From positions 248,001 through 312,000 of the forward strand of contig OY969556.1 of the NCBI GenBank assembly GCA_963701015.1: DNA of 64,000 bases, in the 5' to 3' direction. This document shows, piece after piece, positions 54,401-63,607 of this stretch. The DNA is from MFD09286-c1 sp963701015 (lineage in GTDB: Bacteria; Bacteroidota; Bacteroidia; Bacteroidales; DTGW01). Below the pieces are notes generated by a model. That model did no database searches and was not told the DNA's origin. It saw nothing but the letters and a program-made list of their open reading frames with translations. A program made the position numbers and the translations under genes. Positions within the stretch are counted from its first letter, which is position 1. Each line of letters opens with the position of its first letter.

Positions 54401-57400
54401 TCCCGTTATAATATGTAATTGTATAATTGCTTAATCCACTTCCTATTGCTGCACTTGGAATTATATTATAAGTTGTTAAAACTGTATTGGATGAGGTTGA
54501 GCTTGAAGAGGCTCCGGTACTATTAAGGGTGATACTTGATATATTATCACCACCAATTAATCCACCAGATGAAAATTCATTTCCAACAAAACTAAAAGTA
54601 GAATTTGAACATTTAGTTTGATTATTCGCTGTAATTGATAAAGCCTTAGCTGTAATATCCCCTGTTGCATTGTCATTCGCAAGGCTATAATTAGAGGCAA
54701 GACCTCCATTTGTTCCATCAATTAGTGTATAACTTATCACTATTCCTGGGTAGGAATTAACATTTATACTTGGATAGTTTGCAGCCAAAGCTGAGGCTGT
54801 AACAGTCTCAGTTCCCACAAACCCTGATAAAGTGCCTATATTTACAGTGCCAGCAGTTGTTGAACCATCATAGGTTTTTGATGTGATTGAAGGAGAAGTA
54901 ATGGACAATGCTTTAGGATTAATTGTACCACTGGTACTGTTGACGAAAGTGTAACTATAATTATTCCCACTATTGCCATCATTAACATTACCTGAAGGTG
55001 TTAAAGTTTTTCCACTACCAGAATTTTTAGTGTCGTACGTTTCTATAAAATTTGGACTATCTCCGATATGTAAAGTTGTATTTGTTGGGATAGTTGCAGA
55101 AGTTGTAGAGCCATCATAAGTTTTTGTGCTTGCCACAGCGGTTACTGTTACGGAATATCTATTAATAATACCGCTAGTATTAGTAACAAAAGTGTAAGTA
55201 TAGTTATTTCCGCTATTGCCATCGGTTACATTGCCTGATGGAGTTAAAGTTTTTCCGGTACCTGAGTTCCTTGTATTATATGATTCAATAAAATTTGCTG
55301 CATCAGAACCTTGCAAAATACCTGATGTAATTATTGGTAAAGTTGCAGCAGTTGTATTTCCATCGTAATTTTTTGTATTAGGCTGTGCGGTGATAGTTAA
55401 GGCTCTGGCATTTATAACGCCACTAGTATTGTTAACAAAAGTGTAAGTATAATTATTTCCGCTATTACCATCAGTAACATTTCCTGCTGTAGTTAAAGTT
55501 TTACCAGTTCCAACATTGCTGTTATTATAGGTTTGAGAGAAGTTTGCAACATCGGAGCCTTGTAAAGCTCCTGAAGTGATATTTGGAGCTGTAGCAGAGC
55601 TGGTAGTAGCGTCATAAGTTTTTGTATTTGCCTGAGCGGTAATAGTAAGTGCCCTGGCATTTATAATGCCACTTGTATTTGTAACAAAAGTGTAAGTATA
55701 ATTATTTCCGCTATTACCATCTGTAACATTTCCTGTTGCAGTTAAAGTTATACCTGTTCCAACATTGCTGTTATTGTACGTTTGAGAGAAGTTAGCCACA
55801 TCGGAGCCTTGTAAAGCTCCTGAAGTAATATTTGGATTTGTAGCAGAACTGGTAGTAGCATCATAAGTTTTTGTATTTAGCTGAGCGGTAATAGTGAGTG
55901 CCCTGGCATTTATAACACCGCTAGTATTGGTAACAAAAGTGTATGTATAGTTATTTCCACTATTACCATCTGTTACAGTACCAGATGGTGTTAAGGTTTT
56001 TCCAGTACCTACATTCTTTGTATCATAGGCTTCAATGAAATTAGCGGCATCTGAACCTTGCAAAGCACCTGAAGTTATTGATGGTAATGTTGAAGCAGTT
56101 GTAGCCCCATCATAAGTTTTTGTATTTGCCTGAGCGGTAACAGTAAGTGCCATGGCATTTATAATGCCATTTGTATTTGTAACAAAAGTGTAAGTATAAT
56201 TATTTCCGCTATTACCATCTGTAACATTTCCTGTTGCAGTTAAAGTTTTGCCTGTTCCAACATTGCTGTTATTGTACGATTGAGAGAAGTTAGCCACATC
56301 GGAGCCTTGTATAGCTCCAGAAGTAATATTTGGGCTTGTAGCAGAGCTGGTAGTGGCATTATAAGTTTTTGTATTTGGCTGAGCGGTAATAGTGAGTGCC
56401 CTGGCATTTATAACACCGCTAGTATTGGTAACAAAAGTGTAAGTATAGTTATTTCCACTATTACCATCTGTTACAGTACCCGATGGTGTTAAGGTTTTTC
56501 CGGTACCAACATTCTTTGTATCATAAGCTTCAATGAAATTAGCGGCATCTGAACCTTGCAAAGTACCTGAAGTTATTGATGGTAATGTTGAAGCAGTTAC
56601 AGCCCCATCATAAGTTTTTGTATTTGCCTGAGCAGTGATAGTTAAGGCTCTGACATTTATAACGCCACTTGTATTTGTAACAAAAGTGTAAGTATAATTA
56701 TTTCCGCTGTTACCATCAGTAACATTTCCTGCTGCAGTTAAAGTTATACCAGTTCCAACATTGCTATTATTGTAAGTTTGAGAGAAGTTAGCCACATCGG
56801 AGCCTTGTAAAGCTCCTGAAGTAATATTTGGATTTGTAGCAGAACTGGTAGTAGCATCATAAGTTTTTGTATTTGGCTGAGCGGTAATAGTGAGTGCCCT
56901 GGCATTTATAACACCGCTAGTATTGGTAACAAAAGTGTATGTATAGTTATTTCCACTATTACCATCTGTTACAGTACCCGATGGTGTTAAGGTTTTTCCA
57001 GTACCTACATTCTTTGTGTCATAGGCTTCAATGAAATTAGCGGCATCTGAACCTTGCAAAGCACCTGAAGTTATTGATGGTAATGTTGAAGCAGTTGTAG
57101 CACCATCATAAGTTTTTGTATTTGCCTGAGCGGTAACAGTTAAGGGGTAGGCTGTAATATTGGCTGTTAACCCAGCTTGTTGAACAATATTGTAGTTCCC
57201 AGCTTGTGCCCCGGTTAATGAGTTGCCAGTAACAATAACAGAAATATTACTAGCAACATTCTTGCTAGCAAAATTACCAGAAGCTGAGCCTGAAATTGAA
57301 ACGACATCTCCTGTGTATGGCGTACCATCTGATGTTGTTCCGGTACCAACAGCTTCGGCAGTCAGTAATGAAGCCGTTCCGCCAAGAGTAGCAGAAGTCG

Positions 57401-58088
57401 AACCATCATAAGTCTTGCTGCTAACGGTAAGTCCAGTGACATTTAAATTTTTGGCTGTAATAGTTAAAATAACAGTTGTTCTTGTTGCACTTAAGCAACC
57501 AGTAGTTGTATTTCTTGCTTCTGCATAATAATAATATGTATTGGCGTTTAATTGAGTCGGAGTATTTGTAGTTGTTGTTGTACCAATAACCAGTTCTGTT
57601 CCACCGGTTAATTGGTCATAAAAATCAACTGTATTACCTGAAGTAGTTGTTGCTGATGCTAATTTTGCAGTACCGTCGTATGTATCTGTTAAATCATTAG
57701 CCACAGGTGCAGAAGGTAAACTATTAACAGTAAAAATGGCTGTGTTATCACCAGTTCCAATTGTTGCAGAACCTATTTTATTTATTGTTACGGTTGTTGA
57801 TCCACTATTACTTAAGATTGGGGTTATAAACGATGCACTTCCACTTGAAAAAGAAATGTTATTAATATTTGTCGCAGTTTGAGTATTACTGCCAGATATT
57901 GTATAATTAACTGTATAATTTCCATCAGTAAGTCCGGTAATTCCAGAAATTGCTATAGAATTAGTACTTCCAGCACAAATATCGTTAGCAGATGTTGTCA
58001 TACCAGAAAATACCTGTGCTTCTGATAATGAGGTACTAATATAAAATATTAATAAACTTATTAGAATTTTTATTTTGGTAAGTTTCAT
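48414..58088 (-). CDS. Giant MBG-repeat surface protein with T9SS sorting domain
   Basis: I start at ATG 58088 (3224 residues), which puts a signal peptide (M-K-L-T-K-I-K-I-L-I-S-L-L-I-F-Y) first; an ATG ten codons upstream is the alternative. After an Ig-like segment come about eleven MBG domains (roughly residues 225-1090), nine of them near-identical units of 83 residues with the signature N-T-K-T-Y-D-G. Then follow many Ig/PKD-like and SprB-like domains rich in Thr, Ser, Asn (about 1100-2700), a fibronectin-like region with W-Y-G-N-L-V, and a C-terminal Por sorting domain (L-Y-P-N-P-A-N-S-E ... G-I-Y-F-I-K-I) that directs export by type IX secretion and attachment to the surface. Likely an adhesin or stalk protein. 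Last gene of a five-gene minus-strand cluster. Confidence 0.93.
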   Translation of the reverse strand: MKLTKIKILISLLIFYISTSLSEAQVFSGMTTSANDICAGSTNSIAISGITGLTDGNYTVNYTISGSNTQTATNINNISFSSGSASFITPILSNSGSTTVTINKIGSATIGTGDNTAIFTVNSLPSAPVANDLTDTYDGTAKLASATTTSGNTVDFYDQLTGGTELVIGTTTTTNTPTQLNANTYYYYAEARNTTTGCLSATRTTVILTITAKNLNVTGLTVSSKTYDGSTSATLGGTASLLTAEAVGTGTTSDGTPYTGDVVSISGSASGNFASKNVASNISVIVTGNSLTGAQAGNYNIVQQAGLTANITAYPLTVTAQANTKTYDGATTASTLPSITSGALQGSDAANFIEAYDTKNVGTGKTLTPSGTVTDGNSGNNYTYTFVTNTSGVINARALTITAQPNTKTYDATTSSATNPNITSGALQGSDVANFSQTYNNSNVGTGITLTAAGNVTDGNSGNNYTYTFVTNTSGVINVRALTITAQANTKTYDGAVTASTLPSITSGTLQGSDAANFIEAYDTKNVGTGKTLTPSGTVTDGNSGNNYTYTFVTNTSGVINARALTITAQPNTKTYNATTSSATSPNITSGAIQGSDVANFSQSYNNSNVGTGKTLTATGNVTDGNSGNNYTYTFVTNTNGIINAMALTVTAQANTKTYDGATTASTLPSITSGALQGSDAANFIEAYDTKNVGTGKTLTPSGTVTDGNSGNNYTYTFVTNTSGVINARALTITAQLNTKTYDATTSSATNPNITSGALQGSDVANFSQTYNNSNVGTGITLTATGNVTDGNSGNNYTYTFVTNTSGIINARALTITAQANTKTYDATTSSATAPNITSGALQGSDVANFSQTYNNSNVGTGKTLTTAGNVTDGNSGNNYTYTFVNNTSGVINARALTITAQPNTKNYDGNTTAATLPIITSGILQGSDAANFIESYNTRNSGTGKTLTPSGNVTDGNSGNNYTYTFVTNTSGIINRYSVTVTAVASTKTYDGSTTSATIPTNTTLHIGDSPNFIETYDTKNSGSGKTLTPSGNVNDGNSGNNYSYTFVNSTSGTINPKALSITSPSITSKTYDGSTTAGTVNIGTLSGFVGTETVTASALAANYPSINVNSYPGIVISYTLIDGTNGGLASNYSLANDNATGDITAKALSITANNQTKCSNSTFSFVGNEFSSGGLIGGDNISSITLNSTGASSSSTSSNTVLTTYNIIPSAAIGSGLSNYTITYYNGTLTVNPNPIVSLPTDYYTCAGTWTILTATISGGTSPYSHLWTGVTADSLNATLVRNPSYENNTASDNLLTYTVTDNKGCQTSAPTTVHVSAAAVGGTLSPASKTICSGKNDTITLSGYTGSVTRWEYSTNNWASSSTISNTSYKDTLKNILTSTQYRVLVQNGSCSSDYSSIASVTVNQNPVAVISSNSPVCATSTLKLYAQPNSMVSYTWTCPDAVLSIQNPVRSNVSTAMGGTYKLKVVDGNNCADSTTSLITVNPLPSPAITGVSSYFNSQQSAVPLHGKPGPGLFSGAGVVASDSLFYPNIVATNMSGSSITSTIKYVYTDNNNCTDSAKQTVTISKSNATFNNLDNLYCYADTNIIFSVNASDIKVGTHGDFTYSRSHGMTDNHDNTATINPKLLGSGNFTITYTYTSSTDVVYNISQSVTIDSVAPVNFTNLASAYCFGDATNVTLTPSNLGSGGTTKWIDYNSAISTNSSYSFTPGSLVPGPNYSISFQYFSSSSKNCPSNIVTKTFKVNPLPTVAILNDTVFNSAGSQEVMKSNQTGGTFSGLGISLSNSTYYFSPSTVGVNPSDLINYTYTDPATQCSNSTSAKFNIMVASGTIDNHQIGSVYCTSATAHFTFTPPKYDSLYFQIDNQLFNKGALDVTFTVNTLVAGSHLARFFYWNNHANFEINQSFTIDAVSPGSISNTYPITGKTYACQNSSNIVLKVSGNSPSGGTGTWIGIVTNTSNTQAEVPTSISGKIGIQYKYTSPSGCPSSIINDTVKVLALPVDSIANTAIYNIAGNRNNILSGSNNSFTKTFSGTGIVNGTTFDPSISGAGTFAIHYNYTDTAGCSNSSTKNFTVLQDVSKIASTSLKTTNYCYTSGLTDTVKVSGKLSNSIYPKFILQGKDILKVLPDSSSAVISFNGIGFNNGTKSDTISYQYYVGQALFTSTKIITIDSVKAIIDAVSQDHFCANSSGLTSLIADSLTPSGGTGAWKDDYTTKLITSSGTFATFNPGLVKNTFNQSNPNNVIDNISYTYTSPGGCLSKPYTIKLYIHPTDTLSFGNKIIPGNNYDQAVASVPIDPLPDGGSFSSKTLNFSGDSLAPFKSSLGQGDINYSYVYSLNGFNCPNTKTTTINIVTANATFSFPTKVVNSNPPVLCYWDSIIPIKVTVNDGSGPAKDTIFGTGVTKTGIGTATFNLEKTIGNTTYTITYRYLYKDGYTWFEVTQPVYIDKIDNLLSFDFNNTSAAYCADSSVLGSIKGNGSSDGTGVFWLTTDTSAANNFTSSNITASFNTFNIINHDANHYSYGKPITVNYKYTSKNGCTKQVSKNFIIHETPIAYFEVPNNCFDSITGIAFTNIRKTQYENMKNYIWAFGDNSTSIYTSNANINHLFSKGTFTVKLTDSTIYGCANSMSKPISVGQKPIASFAWENECLSSDPILFSNNSTPPNSTDPIQKNYWYISDVNSSASPMVDSTEKSLTSAKFLLNKLTDYNIKLVVKTQNNCTDTVTKLIHIRPIVTISDDNFYTKDFSNGNDGWYGNLVKYIKTDIWKDDSIWKLGINSYYKSPQTNTKIWYTNITEPLSRQNDSAWVTGPCMDFTGLKKPMIELKIQNKFYPNIDGGVLQYSTDNKTWNNIGSTSNGINWYNSSTIQGQPGNQFTGWTATNFKVDTFGTTWIDARHDLNMLKGKSNVRLRIAYGNKGNGSATMGFGFTNISIRDRNKVVLLEDFTSATTKDTVHSTIKRYPYDALNISYHANDNYYNQYTSGPNAKQLFYQVSSIPEIVANGKSNWKNDSLLNWSLTDPKFNIELQPPVENSSGISVNASITANTNIDSAVILNIAVIENITDTSNVLRKLLPDPSGTSFSSFSAGQTQTVNYSWQFAAGIIPEKVKVIAFVQNSLTQEIYQAATDDSAFNAISTNVPTSTVNENGFTLYPNPANSEAYILFTKPIQNKQVLRIYSNIGTLVKITTIENGSQIIDLNVSDLKKGIYFIKIAGNNNYKTAKLVITSY
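54840..57150 (-). repeat. MBG-coding tandem repeat array (249-bp units)
   Basis: About nine units spaced 245-255 bases, recognisable by the recurring TTTGTATTTG(C/G)CTGAGCGGT. Two subtypes alternate: type A encodes T-A-S-T-L-P-S-I-T and I-E-A-Y-D-T-K-N; type B encodes S-S-A-T-x-P-N-I-T and S-Q-T-Y-N-N-S-N. Order from the N-terminus is A-B-A-B-A-B-B then diverged units. Confidence 0.9.
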
Positions 58089-58174
58089 AGCACTATTTTT
58101 TATCTTTTGTAAATTCAAAAATGAAAATTAAATAACAATTATAATTTTTAAGTGTTTCATTAAATTTTCTATTT

Positions 58175-59395
58175 TTAAAACCCTCCATCTTCTTTCAATT
58201 TTATTAAAGTAAACATACTGCTTATATTGGCTGTATATTCAATTGTACCAGTGGTTATATAGCCGCCGTTTATAGAAGTACAAATTGAATTGCCTCTTTC
58301 GTTCACAGTTGTAACATAGGTTTTTTCTGCCAGCAAATTTCCTGCTGTATCAGTTTCTAAAAAATACATATTTGATGATCCGTCTTTATTGTAGTGTGTT
58401 CCAATAACAGCATAATTTCCAGTTGCACTTAAATCCAAATTAAAATTTTTACAATTTGAAGTTTGTGATATTGATTTCTTAATATAAATTGTATCAATTC
58501 CATCAACACCTACCTTTAACTTTATAAGTAAAAGATATGTTGTATCGTATACACCTTTAGTATATGATCCTGCATAGATTATACTATTATCCTGTAACAT
58601 TTTTATTGCTACTCTGTTATCTGAAAAATTAATTCCATTAATATTTAAAGGATTCCAAAAACCAGAATTTGATGTATTGGGTTTCGTTACAGTCCAAACG
58701 GGAGCCATTCCAAATCTGTTATCATTGGTATAACCAGCTACAACAAAATATGTTTGGTTAAAATCTATAATTGATTTTGCTTCGCTCACATAACTGGAAT
58801 TGAAGTTCTGACTGATTGGAAACCCAGATTTATATGTGCCATCTGAATTGATTGTAATTACCAAGGCGTTTTTGGATCCATTTACATTATATGCTCCTGC
58901 TATAACAAATCCTCCATCGGTTGTTGATTGAATATCGTTTCCCCATGTACCGAATAAATGGTTTGTATACAGATTTTTATACTTTATTTGTTTTGTCCAC
59001 AATGTATCACTTATTCCATTTGGTTTAGTCCTAACTAAATATATACTAGTATCATTTGATGTTGAATTCCCCATTAAAATTAATCCTCCATCATTTAAAA
59101 CCTGAAAACTAAAACCATAACTATTGGTAACATTGCCATAATATTTTGTCCACAACCTGTTTCCAAATTTATCGGCTTTTACCAGATATAATTTATTTGC
59201 ACCATCGGCATCATTGGCATACCCTAAAGCATAAATACTTCCGTCTGAAACTTGTTTTACATCAAAGCCTTCGCTGTAATTTTTACTTCCGTAAAATTTT
59301 ACAAATGAATTAGCCTGGTCGGGTGCAATCCCTGGCTTGGTACAGGCTGAAATCGCTAATACGAAAATGAATAGTATGTATATTATTTTTTTCAT
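58175..59395 (-). CDS. Lipoprotein with propeller-like repeats
   Basis: A 406-residue lipoprotein (lipobox A-I-S-A-C, Cys18). The mature part repeats a motif of about 50 residues: D-V-K-Q-V-S-D-G-S-I-Y-A-L-G-Y-A, F-Q-V-L-N-D-G-G-L-I-L-M-G, I-Q-S-T-T-D-G-G-F-V-I-A-G, M-L-Q-D-N-S-I-I-Y-A-G, as in the delta-60/SBBP-type beta-propellers (T-x-D-G-G-F-I-x-x-G). It is 16 bases from the barrel gene upstream and about 86 from the giant surface protein downstream. A role in anchoring or assembling that protein is inferred. Confidence 0.8.
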   Translation of the reverse strand: MKKIIYILFIFVLAISACTKPGIAPDQANSFVKFYGSKNYSEGFDVKQVSDGSIYALGYANDADGANKLYLVKADKFGNRLWTKYYGNVTNSYGFSFQVLNDGGLILMGNSTSNDTSIYLVRTKPNGISDTLWTKQIKYKNLYTNHLFGTWGNDIQSTTDGGFVIAGAYNVNGSKNALVITINSDGTYKSGFPISQNFNSSYVSEAKSIIDFNQTYFVVAGYTNDNRFGMAPVWTVTKPNTSNSGFWNPLNINGINFSDNRVAIKMLQDNSIIYAGSYTKGVYDTTYLLLIKLKVGVDGIDTIYIKKSISQTSNCKNFNLDLSATGNYAVIGTHYNKDGSSNMYFLETDTAGNLLAEKTYVTTVNERGNSICTSINGGYITTGTIEYTANISSMFTLIKLKEDGGF

Positions 59396-59411
59396 ATTTA
59401 TATGAAGCTAT

Positions 59412-60434
59412 TTATTTACTTTTTACGGGTTTATAAAATTTGTAGAATATCCCAACTGAAACAAACAGGTTATTTAATCTGAAATCGGATTCAGGTATCG
59501 CTGAATTTATGACGTTCTCTAAAGAATTGGGAGAACCGTTCGCTTTGTTTAAACCAATATTATACCTGAAGTCTAACATAATACTACTGTGAGGGATAAT
59601 ATTTAAATTAAAACCTGCACCAAGTACTCCCCAATATTGAATTTTATTTCGGTAATTAATTAAATTAAAACTTGCATCAGAAATGGGTTTTGTGCTGTTT
59701 GAAGGAATATAGTTAGTATAACTTTCGGTGGATGATAACAAATAACCAAAATCAACCCCTCCGCGAACAAAGGTCGAAACTTTCCAAAAATCCCAGGGTT
59801 TATATATAGCTGTAAGTGGAAATTGCAAATAAGTCTGAGTTTCAATGGAACTCACATTTTCATAATTATCGGCATTAACTGAAGAAAAAGAATATGAATT
59901 GCTTACATATAAAACTTCAAGGCTCAGGTCAACTTTTTTATGAATATATTGTAAATAATCAATACCTCCAGAAAAACCAATACCATTATTCTTATAACTA
60001 CCTCCAGGAACCGGACTAGTGGAGCGCAATTTAAAAGCATAAGGATATGCTGTATTTGTTGTTGCTATTGCCCCAATTGCACCAATGGGTAAAGTCCGGT
60101 ATGTGTTGAATAATTGAATAAATTCAGCTTGATCAGAAGCAGTTAATTCATATTCAGGATAATTCTTTAAGAAAATCAACATTTCTTTGTCAGCTTGCTT
60201 ATCATTTTTGTCAAATAAATAGGAAAGTATAATAAGTTTCATTGCCTGTTGCCTTTCGTCTTTTGTAAAACCGTTGTCAATACAGGGTTGCAACATCGCA
60301 GGAATTTGTTCGATAGAACCGGCATCATATAATTTCTGGGCTTTTGTGAGAGTAAAAGTACATTCTTCCTGCCCATAGCCTGTGACGCAAAATAATACAA
60401 AACAATTTATCAAGATCAATTTTAAAGTAGTCAT
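59412..60434 (-). CDS. Outer-membrane beta-barrel protein with N-terminal helical repeat
   Basis: A 340-residue protein with signal peptide ending V-T-G-Y-G-Q. Residues about 20-110 are helical and TPR-like (F-T-L-T-K-A-Q-K-L-Y-D-A-G-S-I-E-Q-I). Residues about 130-340 are a porin-like barrel with strands such as I-G-F-S-G-G-I-D-Y-L, V-D-L-S-L-E-V-L-Y, F-V-R-G-G-V-D-F-G-Y and a last strand ending V-S-V-G-I-F-Y-K-F. The combination of TPR-like start and barrel is common in outer-membrane proteins tied to surface or T9SS cargo in Bacteroidota. Cotranscribed with its neighbours (gaps 80 and 16 bases). Confidence 0.8.
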   Translation of the reverse strand: MTTLKLILINCFVLFCVTGYGQEECTFTLTKAQKLYDAGSIEQIPAMLQPCIDNGFTKDERQQAMKLIILSYLFDKNDKQADKEMLIFLKNYPEYELTASDQAEFIQLFNTYRTLPIGAIGAIATTNTAYPYAFKLRSTSPVPGGSYKNNGIGFSGGIDYLQYIHKKVDLSLEVLYVSNSYSFSSVNADNYENVSSIETQTYLQFPLTAIYKPWDFWKVSTFVRGGVDFGYLLSSTESYTNYIPSNSTKPISDASFNLINYRNKIQYWGVLGAGFNLNIIPHSSIMLDFRYNIGLNKANGSPNSLENVINSAIPESDFRLNNLFVSVGIFYKFYKPVKSK

Positions 60435-60514
60435 TTTAATATACCTTTAATTGCTAAAGTGTTATAATTTGAATTGCCAAAATATTAAGACTTTGAAGTA
60501 AATAATTTTTCAGG

Positions 60515-63500
60515 TTATTTTACTTTCTCCATTTTTATATCTTTTCCTATGTAAGTATTCCATTCTTCCTGAGTAAAATTACGCCCTATTTTTTTAAGGA
60601 CGCGCGTGGCCATTTCGTAAGTGTTTGTTGGCCATAAAATTAATCGGTCTTCACGACTGCTACCTGTAACAACTTTATCACCAAAAGGACTAAATGCTGC
60701 GGCAAGTACCCACGATTCATGCTCTTTCAGCTTAATAGGCTGCAAGTTTAAATCTGCTGTATTCCACAATAATGCTGACTGGTCGTAACTTGTGGTTGCT
60801 ATTGTTTTATCGTCGGGACTGAATTTAATATCTGATATTCTTGCTGAATGGCCTCTAATATTGAAAAGTAATTTTTTGTTATTCATGTCCCAGACTTTCA
60901 AATAACCGGTGAGATTGCCGGTTGACAGAAGTGTATCGCTGTGACTAAATGCTACCGAAGTTACCTGATTGTTATCTTCAACATTTAATACGGACATTTT
61001 AAACCCATTTGCCCTGTCCCAAAGAATTATTTTACCGTTTTTTGTTCCTGCTGCAATTGTTTTTCCATCGGGTGAAATATCAAGTGATAAAATATAACCA
61101 TTTGCTTTACCTGCAACTATGCCAGCTCCTGATGCAATATTAAACTCTATTAAAGTACTATCGGAACAGGCTATGATTGATTTTCCATCGGGAACAATTA
61201 CAACCGATTCGATATTTTTACCCATGTTGGCAAAATAGCGAGCGTTTTGATCTTTTTCTTTTAAATTTAAAATGCCAAGTCCCATACCATATGTAGCAAT
61301 TGCAAGATATTGCCCATCATTGCTTATATCTATCGACTTATTTACAACATTTTTGTTGTCAATGATTACTGTAGGTTTTTTAGTAGAATCGCTGGTATCC
61401 CATCGTAATACTTTGCCATCACTTCCGGCACTATAAAACACACTTGCCGATGGCCAGAATACTAATGAATTAACAGCATCGGTATGTCCTTTGAAAATAT
61501 TCGCATCCCTTCCATTTTGGGCTATAAGAGATTGGTATAAACCGGCATAAATGTCGGGACTATTTTCATATCCCTGGTATTTCTCATTAAATGCAAAAGC
61601 CTGATAGGCTAGTAAAGCTTTTAAATCTTTATCATCATCAATTTGTTCCGATTTTACAGCCATTGATTGGGCAACAGTCAACATTCGCCTGTTAAATGCC
61701 TCTTCACGTGCTTTTTCAGCTGCTGATTTTTGGGCTATAGCTTCTTTTGCATTTTTTTCGGCTAATATTTTTTGTTTATTTGCTTCAATGCTTTTTTCGT
61801 CTGCTATATTCTTTTGTTTATTTGCTTCAATAGCACTTTCATTTGCTTTTACAGTTTGAACTTCAGCAATTTCTTTTTCCCTAAGCGCTTCACGTGATTT
61901 TTCTTCTGCTAATCTTTTTTGTTCTTCAGCTCGTTTGGCAAATTTGTCGGCAAATGATTTTTGGATATTCGCTTTAATACTGTTTTTAGTTGCAGCTTTT
62001 CTTTGACGGAAAGCTTCAGCACTTTGGGTTTGCGCATATATCATAATACCAAGCGAAATTATTGTGGCTATTCCTAATACAGCAGCAACAATCCTGCTTC
62101 TTTGCAAAGCTCTTTTCTGGAGTTTTATTTTGTTCAGTTCATCTGCATCGTGTTCTTTCGAACTGGTATGCAAAAAAACCAGTGCTCTTTCAAATGCAGG
62201 ATTATGACGTTGCGCCCATGCCAGCGTTGGTTGTTGTTTCTTTTCCCAATTTAAAGCAATTTGCAAATCGGGCGGCCGCCACAGGCTGGTTTTCCCTTCC
62301 TGAAATAATCCAGCAGCCTCAGATAAACGATGGTATAATTGCACCGCATTTGATTCTTCTTCAACCCAAACTTTTAAACGATTCCAGATACGCATTAAAC
62401 TTTCATGTGAAAGGTCAATGATAGATTCTGGCAAAAGTGGTATTTCACTTGATGGTGTTACAAACGACCGGCCGGGCATTCTGAATTTTTCAATAACTGT
62501 AATTAATTCATTAATATCAGCCTGTGCTATTTCAGCTATATCTTCCAGTCGTGTAGGCCTTCTAACCCCTCGGTTATCGGAACCTTTTTCGGTAATTGTT
62601 TTGAATAAAACTTCGCAAATTCGTTTCCCTTCTTCGGAAAGCTCATCAAATGCTTCGTTAGCATGTTCTGATAAAGCCTTTTCCATTTTTCCGATAGCTT
62701 CATACTCGCTAATTCCCAACTCTTTATCCTTATCGCTGTTACGTAACCAATAATCCCAGGTTCGCATCATAGCATGTTGCAGAATTGGTAACTGGTCGGG
62801 GTTATCGCCAACTTCATTCAATAATTCCTGCACTAATGCCTGGTCAATTTTAGCATTGCCAACGGCCACAGGTCCAAGTATTGCGTCCCTAAAGTCGTTA
62901 CGCGTCATTTGCGGAATAAGATAGTTACTCCTGTTAATTAAAGAAGTTAACTCCTGGTAATTCGAACATTCACCAATAAAATCGGAACGCATTGTGAGTA
63001 CGATATAAACCGGCATTTCAATTTGGTTAACAGCTTCCACAAGTAGTTTAACAAATGCTTCCGATTCGTTGACCGATTCTTGCCCTTTGCGACTTATTCG
63101 ATATCTGAAAAGTTCTTCAAACTGGTCAACCAGTAATAATATATTTTCATTTCCTGAATTTGGTAAATTTCTTAGCGCTTCAACTAGCCCAAGTGAACTT
63201 CGACGAAGGATTGCACCATAAAATGATGATTTTAAGCGTTTATTGCTTTCTGTTTCATCATTATAGGCCGACTTAACAATAGATTCAGCCATATTGTTGA
63301 TTGGTCCGCTACCAGGTCGGCAGGCAATAATCCTCCATTGTGAGCCAGCCGATGCAATAAAACCTCCAAACAAAATTGGAACTAGTCCGCAATAAATAAG
63401 TGATGATTTTCCTGTTCCAGAGGCTCCGATAACTGCAACAAACTTGTTTTTCGAAAGTTTAGTCAATACTTCTTCGCTTTGACCTTCACGCCCAAAAAAC

Positions 63501-63607
63501 AAATGGCTTTCTTCAATTCCAAAGGGTCTTAATCCGGGAAAAGGATTCGTGACAGCCCTTACGGCTGCTATACTTTCAGATTTTGCTGTTTTAACAACTT
63601 CGTCCAT
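60515..63607 (-). CDS. Membrane-spanning nSTAND1 NTPase with coiled coil and WD40 repeats
   Basis: A 1030-residue STAND protein. The nSTAND1 domain opens N-P-F-P-G-L-R-P-F and has Walker A G-A-S-G-T-G-K-S-S (61-69), Walker B I-L-L-L-V-D-Q-F-E-E-L-F (156-166) and M-R-S-D-F. A winged-helix-like segment ends near 415. One membrane helix (about 505-525) is followed by a charged coiled coil (about 530-640) and about seven WD40 repeats (about 680-1000; for example L-K-V-W-D-M, I-S-D-I-K-F-S-P-D-D-K-T-I-A), ending F-T-Q-E-E-W-N-T-Y-I-G. With one helix, the NTPase should be cytoplasmic and the WD40 part periplasmic. Its ATG overlaps the stop of the TIR-like gene (TAATG). Confidence 0.92.
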   Translation of the reverse strand: MDEVVKTAKSESIAAVRAVTNPFPGLRPFGIEESHLFFGREGQSEEVLTKLSKNKFVAVIGASGTGKSSLIYCGLVPILFGGFIASAGSQWRIIACRPGSGPINNMAESIVKSAYNDETESNKRLKSSFYGAILRRSSLGLVEALRNLPNSGNENILLLVDQFEELFRYRISRKGQESVNESEAFVKLLVEAVNQIEMPVYIVLTMRSDFIGECSNYQELTSLINRSNYLIPQMTRNDFRDAILGPVAVGNAKIDQALVQELLNEVGDNPDQLPILQHAMMRTWDYWLRNSDKDKELGISEYEAIGKMEKALSEHANEAFDELSEEGKRICEVLFKTITEKGSDNRGVRRPTRLEDIAEIAQADINELITVIEKFRMPGRSFVTPSSEIPLLPESIIDLSHESLMRIWNRLKVWVEEESNAVQLYHRLSEAAGLFQEGKTSLWRPPDLQIALNWEKKQQPTLAWAQRHNPAFERALVFLHTSSKEHDADELNKIKLQKRALQRSRIVAAVLGIATIISLGIMIYAQTQSAEAFRQRKAATKNSIKANIQKSFADKFAKRAEEQKRLAEEKSREALREKEIAEVQTVKANESAIEANKQKNIADEKSIEANKQKILAEKNAKEAIAQKSAAEKAREEAFNRRMLTVAQSMAVKSEQIDDDKDLKALLAYQAFAFNEKYQGYENSPDIYAGLYQSLIAQNGRDANIFKGHTDAVNSLVFWPSASVFYSAGSDGKVLRWDTSDSTKKPTVIIDNKNVVNKSIDISNDGQYLAIATYGMGLGILNLKEKDQNARYFANMGKNIESVVIVPDGKSIIACSDSTLIEFNIASGAGIVAGKANGYILSLDISPDGKTIAAGTKNGKIILWDRANGFKMSVLNVEDNNQVTSVAFSHSDTLLSTGNLTGYLKVWDMNNKKLLFNIRGHSARISDIKFSPDDKTIATTSYDQSALLWNTADLNLQPIKLKEHESWVLAAAFSPFGDKVVTGSSREDRLILWPTNTYEMATRVLKKIGRNFTQEEWNTYIGKDIKMEKVK

